From: Dehalococcoidia bacterium
GTDB taxonomy: Bacteria > Chloroflexota > Dehalococcoidia > SZUA-161 > SpSt-899
Direction of reading: 5' to 3'
Assembly: GCA_023271485.1 (NCBI GenBank)
Contig: JALPXT010000053.1
Coordinates: 1 to 9,481 of the forward strand
DNA length: 9,481 bases
Shown here: one piece after another, positions 7,777 through 9,481 of the stretch
How positions within the stretch are numbered: the first letter of the stretch is position 1
Layout of the letters: each line of letters opens with the position of its first letter
Translations under genes and position numbers: made by a program
Notes under the pieces: model-generated
Told to the model about the DNA's origin: nothing
Database searches by the model: none
Seen by the model: the letters and a program-made list of their open reading frames with translations, nothing else

Positions 7777-8761
7777 CGATTCTCAAATTGAGGAACTGCT
7801 GAAGGCTGAGGAGGATGAACTCATCCTTTGGGCAGATGAGGTTCGCTCCAGTTGCTGCGGAGATGAGATCCACCTGCGCGGACTGATTGAGTTCTCCAAT
7901 TACTGCACCCGTGATTGTCTTTACTGTGGCCTTCGCCGCGGCAATAAGAAAGTCACTCGCTACCGAATGACAAAGGAGGAGATAGTTGACTGTGCTCTGA
8001 CGGGATTTCGGGCAGGACTCAAGACGATAGTCTTACAATCAGGGGATGACCCTGGGTATCGAGAAGAGGACATCAGCCGGATTATCTATCTGATTAAGGC
8101 AAAGGCGGATGTGGCCATCACGTTGTGCGTCGGAGAGAGGGATTACAGGGAATATGGCGCATGGAAGATGGCCGGGGCGGACAGGTATCTTCTAAGGCAT
8201 GAGACGGCGAATTCAGACCTTTATTCGAGGCTTCATCCCGGGCAGACGATTGCAGGCCGTCTCAAAATCCTGGGCTGGCTGAAGGAGATTGGATATCAGG
8301 TCGGGGCAGGTAACATAGTCGGTTTGCCCGGCCAGACCCTGAGAGATCTGGCAGATGATATCCTGCTCATGAAAAAACTGGATATCGATATGGCCGGCAT
8401 TGGCCCTTTTGTTCCCCATCCCGATACGCCCCTGGGTGGAGAAAAGCAGGGGGAGTTGAATATGAGTTTGAAGGTGTTGGCTGCTGCCAGAATTGTCTTG
8501 AGGGACGTTCATCTACCGGCAACTACTGCAACAGGAAGTATTCATCCGGAAGGTCAGAAGATGGCTCTACGCGCAGGAGCAAATGTAGTTATGCCTAACA
8601 TCACACCAGCGAAGTACAGGCCATTATATGAGATTTACCAGGGCAAGATGGGTATGAAGGAGAATATGGAAGAGTCTCTTATGCGCCTAAGGAAGATGAT
8701 AGAATCATGTGGGAGAAAGATTGCTGAGAGTAAAGGGCATTCCTTGAAGATAAGCTGTTAG
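7736..8761 (+). CDS. hydE: [FeFe]-hydrogenase maturase HydE, radical SAM enzyme
   Basis: HydE is the radical SAM maturase that acts on the iron-cysteine-CO-cyanide synthon made by HydG on the way to the bridging dithiomethylamine ligand. The 341-residue product has the [4Fe-4S]/SAM motif CTRDCLYC (Cys57, Cys61, Cys64), the family stretch IVLQSGDDPGY (98-108), RYLLRHETAN (150-159), IVGLPGQT (194-201), and GIGPFVPHPDTPL (221-233), all typical of HydE. The optional second-cluster cysteines (CX7CX2C in Thermotoga HydE) are absent: the matching residues appear to be Gly306, Ser314 and Arg317. That cluster is known to be dispensable. The start is uncertain. ATG 7736 overlaps hydG by 41 bases without a good ribosome site, and GTG 7754 (codon 7) is the only other in-frame choice. 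Both leave a full HydE core. BioB-like or PylB-like enzymes are excluded by the motifs and context. Confidence 0.95.
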   Translation: MIGSGRVKQTSTFNDSQIEELLKAEEDELILWADEVRSSCCGDEIHLRGLIEFSNYCTRDCLYCGLRRGNKKVTRYRMTKEEIVDCALTGFRAGLKTIVLQSGDDPGYREEDISRIIYLIKAKADVAITLCVGERDYREYGAWKMAGADRYLLRHETANSDLYSRLHPGQTIAGRLKILGWLKEIGYQVGAGNIVGLPGQTLRDLADDILLMKKLDIDMAGIGPFVPHPDTPLGGEKQGELNMSLKVLAAARIVLRDVHLPATTATGSIHPEGQKMALRAGANVVMPNITPAKYRPLYEIYQGKMGMKENMEESLMRLRKMIESCGRKIAESKGHSLKISC

Positions 8762-8802
8762 TCGCCAATCGCAGCCCTTCATAAAGAGATTCTGAGCCGA
8801 AT

Positions 8803-8820
8803 TTGACATCCTTGACAACC
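8803..8820 (+). repeat. Tandem 9-base direct repeat over the -35 region
   Basis: TTGACATCC (8803-8811) is followed directly by TTGACAACC (8812-8820), one mismatch in nine. Each unit contains a consensus -35 hexamer, but only the second is well spaced from a -10 element. Confidence 0.7.
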
Positions 8821-8840
8821 TCTGTGAGAGGTGATAAACT
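8812..8840 (+). promoter_or_regulatory. Sigma-A-like promoter for the DRTGG/CBS genes
   Basis: A perfect -35 (TTGACA, 8812-8817) is separated by exactly 17 bases from a -10-like TAAACT (8835-8840, four of six consensus bases). Transcription would begin near 8847 and run into the DRTGG gene at 8914. It lies in the only sizeable gap of the window and follows the end of the maturase genes, which supports a separate unit. The -10 is imperfect, so activation or repression at the overlapping palindrome is plausible. Confidence 0.65.
8818..8832. promoter_or_regulatory. Perfect palindrome in promoter spacer, probable operator
   Basis: ACCTCT-GTG-AGAGGT has six-base arms that are exact reverse complements around three bases. 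It starts right after the -35 hexamer and stops two bases before the -10. A dimeric regulator bound here would contact the same stretch as RNA polymerase. The sequence does not tell me the regulator family. Confidence 0.5.
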
Positions 8841-8860
8841 ATGGTTCGGTAGATAAGTTC

Positions 8861-8886
8861 ATCCCCCCATACGCGGGGGATATTTT
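8861..8886 (+). terminator. Leader hairpin with short T-run (attenuator or weak terminator)
   Basis: ATCCCCC (8861-8867) pairs perfectly with GGGGGAT (8875-8881) around a seven-base loop, and ATTTT follows at 8882-8886. The stem has five G-C pairs. It lies after the predicted transcription start and 22 bases before the ribosome site of the DRTGG gene. It could attenuate the new transcript or stop read-through from hydE. The T-run is short, so termination would be partial. Confidence 0.45.
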
Positions 8887-8902
8887 ATGGCCTTTTGGAA
8901 AT

Positions 8903-8913
8903 GGAGGGAGGGG
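8903..8913 (+). promoter_or_regulatory. Ribosome binding site of the DRTGG gene
   Basis: The purine run GGAGGGAGGGG directly precedes the ATG pair at 8914 and 8917. It rejects the in-frame ATG at 8887, which lies upstream of it and just after the hairpin. GGAGG at its 5' end is 6 bases from 8914 and 9 from 8917. Confidence 0.75.
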
Positions 8914-9339
8914 ATGATGAAGTTGAATGAGATCATCTCGATCGTGGAGGGCACGATTATCACCGCAAACGCCGATCTGGACATGGATGTCTCCTGCGCC
9001 TGTGGTGCAGACTTGATGAGTGACGTGCTGACTCATGCCAGGTCGGGAGCACTGCTGCTTACCGGTTTGACAAACCCTCAGGTGGTGCGCACGGCGGAGA
9101 TGGCCGAGATCGTGGCCATCGTCTTCGTCCGTGGCAAGCGCCCCCCGCTGGAGACCATTGCCCTCGCCGAGGAAAAGGGTATCCCTCTGGTTACTACCAA
9201 ATACACCATGTTCGAGATGTGCGGCCGTCTGTTTGCGGCAGGGATGGAGTCCTGCGATGTGTCACCAAACCGGGTGGTTGAGAGATCCCCTCAACCTCAT
9301 TCCCCCCAGCCAAGCGATATGACGGGAGACAGGACATAG
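8914..9339 (+). CDS. DRTGG-domain protein, probable hydrogenase-associated regulator
   Basis: This is a small soluble protein of 141 residues (140 if the second ATG at 8917 is used). The stretch from about residue 28 to 104 looks like a stand-alone DRTGG domain: CACGADLMSDVLTHA, GALLLTGLTNPQVVRTAEM, IVAIVFVRGKRP, and TKYTMFEMCGRL. Such short DRTGG proteins recur, from memory, in gene sets with CBS/ATPase, PHP and SpoIIE-type genes next to [FeFe]-hydrogenases; the molecular role is not established. Four cysteines (28, 30, 103, 114) are notable for so small a protein and might bind a metal or respond to redox, but this is speculation. The last 25 residues are rich in Pro and Ser and look disordered. 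It has no signal peptide or membrane segment. Its stop overlaps the GTG of the next gene by one base. It is probably transcribed from the promoter at 8812. Confidence 0.8.
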   Translation: MMKLNEIISIVEGTIITANADLDMDVSCACGADLMSDVLTHARSGALLLTGLTNPQVVRTAEMAEIVAIVFVRGKRPPLETIALAEEKGIPLVTTKYTMFEMCGRLFAAGMESCDVSPNRVVERSPQPHSPQPSDMTGDRT

Positions 9340-9481
9340 TGAAGCGAACCGAGATCACCAGGGTTCAGGAGCTGATCTATGAGCTGAAGATCGGGGAGGT
9401 GATGACCAAAAGGCTCGTCACCGTCACCCCCGATACCTCGATGGCCGAGTTCAGGGAGGTACTGCGCATCAACCGCATCTC
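9339..9481 (+). CDS. CBS-domain protein, N-terminal part (3' end outside window)
   Basis: A GTG at 9339 shares its G with the TAG stop of the DRTGG gene. The frame stays open to the end of the window, giving 47 residues. Residues 14-42 include YELKIGEVMTKRLVTVTPD and SMAEFREVLR, the typical opening of a CBS domain (…VMT…VTV.PD…M.E…). CBS pairs bind adenosyl nucleotides such as AMP, ATP or SAM. In comparable hydrogenase loci the CBS gene often continues into a histidine-kinase-like ATPase domain, related to anti-sigma factors, but this is not visible here. Translational overlap with the DRTGG gene suggests a shared signalling unit. No strong ribosome site is seen (GGGAGACAGGA at 9324-9334 is the best candidate), so coupling is likely. 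Confidence 0.75.
   Translation, partial: MKRTEITRVQELIYELKIGEVMTKRLVTVTPDTSMAEFREVLRINRI

Noticed and set aside
8887..8913. Upstream ATG start for the DRTGG gene at 8887
   Set aside because: It directly follows the hairpin with no ribosome site, and the encoded nine extra residues do not look like the family N-terminus.
1..9481. CRISPR arrays, insertion sequences, tRNA or rRNA genes
   Set aside because: No spaced repeat array, transposase frame, terminal inverted repeats or tRNA-like cloverleaf was seen. The window is filled by one-strand coding sequence apart from 8762-8913.

Overview
This window carries an almost complete locus for a trimeric, NAD-linked [FeFe]-hydrogenase of the electron-bifurcating type (Thermotoga-like HydABC, group A3 architecture), together with all three H-cluster maturases. 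All genes are on the + strand and packed with overlaps or very short gaps. The source is a strict anaerobe. The SpoIIE-type phosphatase, the DRTGG and CBS regulatory proteins and the strong AGGAGG-type ribosome binding sites suggest a fermentative or syntrophic Clostridia-like bacterium, or an uncultured phylum that shares these cassettes. The sequence alone does not fix the taxon.

Layout. Positions 1-576 are the 3' end of a SpoIIE/PP2C-type phosphatase gene with an uncharacterised C-terminal extension. Then come hydC (594-1121, NuoE-like), hydB (1118-3025, NuoF-like) and hydA (3022-5028, catalytic subunit), joined by ATGA overlaps. After 11 bases come hydF (5040-6290), hydG (6280-7776) and hydE (7736-8761), also overlapping. 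A 152-base gap (8762-8913) holds a good sigma-A-like promoter with a perfect palindrome in its spacer, followed by a GC-rich leader hairpin. It drives a new unit: a DRTGG-domain protein (8914-9339) and the start of a CBS-domain protein (from 9339, cut by the window end).

How the genes work together. HydB carries FMN, a [2Fe-2S] and three [4Fe-4S] sites. HydC carries a [2Fe-2S]. HydA carries the H-cluster plus two [2Fe-2S] and three [4Fe-4S] sites. In the characterised relatives this assembly couples H2 to NAD(H) and ferredoxin together. HydE and HydG build parts of the diiron subsite, and HydF is the GTPase scaffold that passes it to HydA. The phosphatase, DRTGG and CBS proteins are the kind of signalling genes often seen beside such hydrogenases; their exact role is unknown.

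Most unusual points. HydG has lost the middle cysteine of the C-terminal CX2CX22C motif that holds its auxiliary cluster (Gly413), with a new cysteine three residues later (Cys416). HydE lacks the optional second-cluster cysteines. Arginine codon use switches sharply between the structural genes and the maturases. A second regulatory module starts after hydE, which may mean another hydrogenase-type unit lies just downstream.
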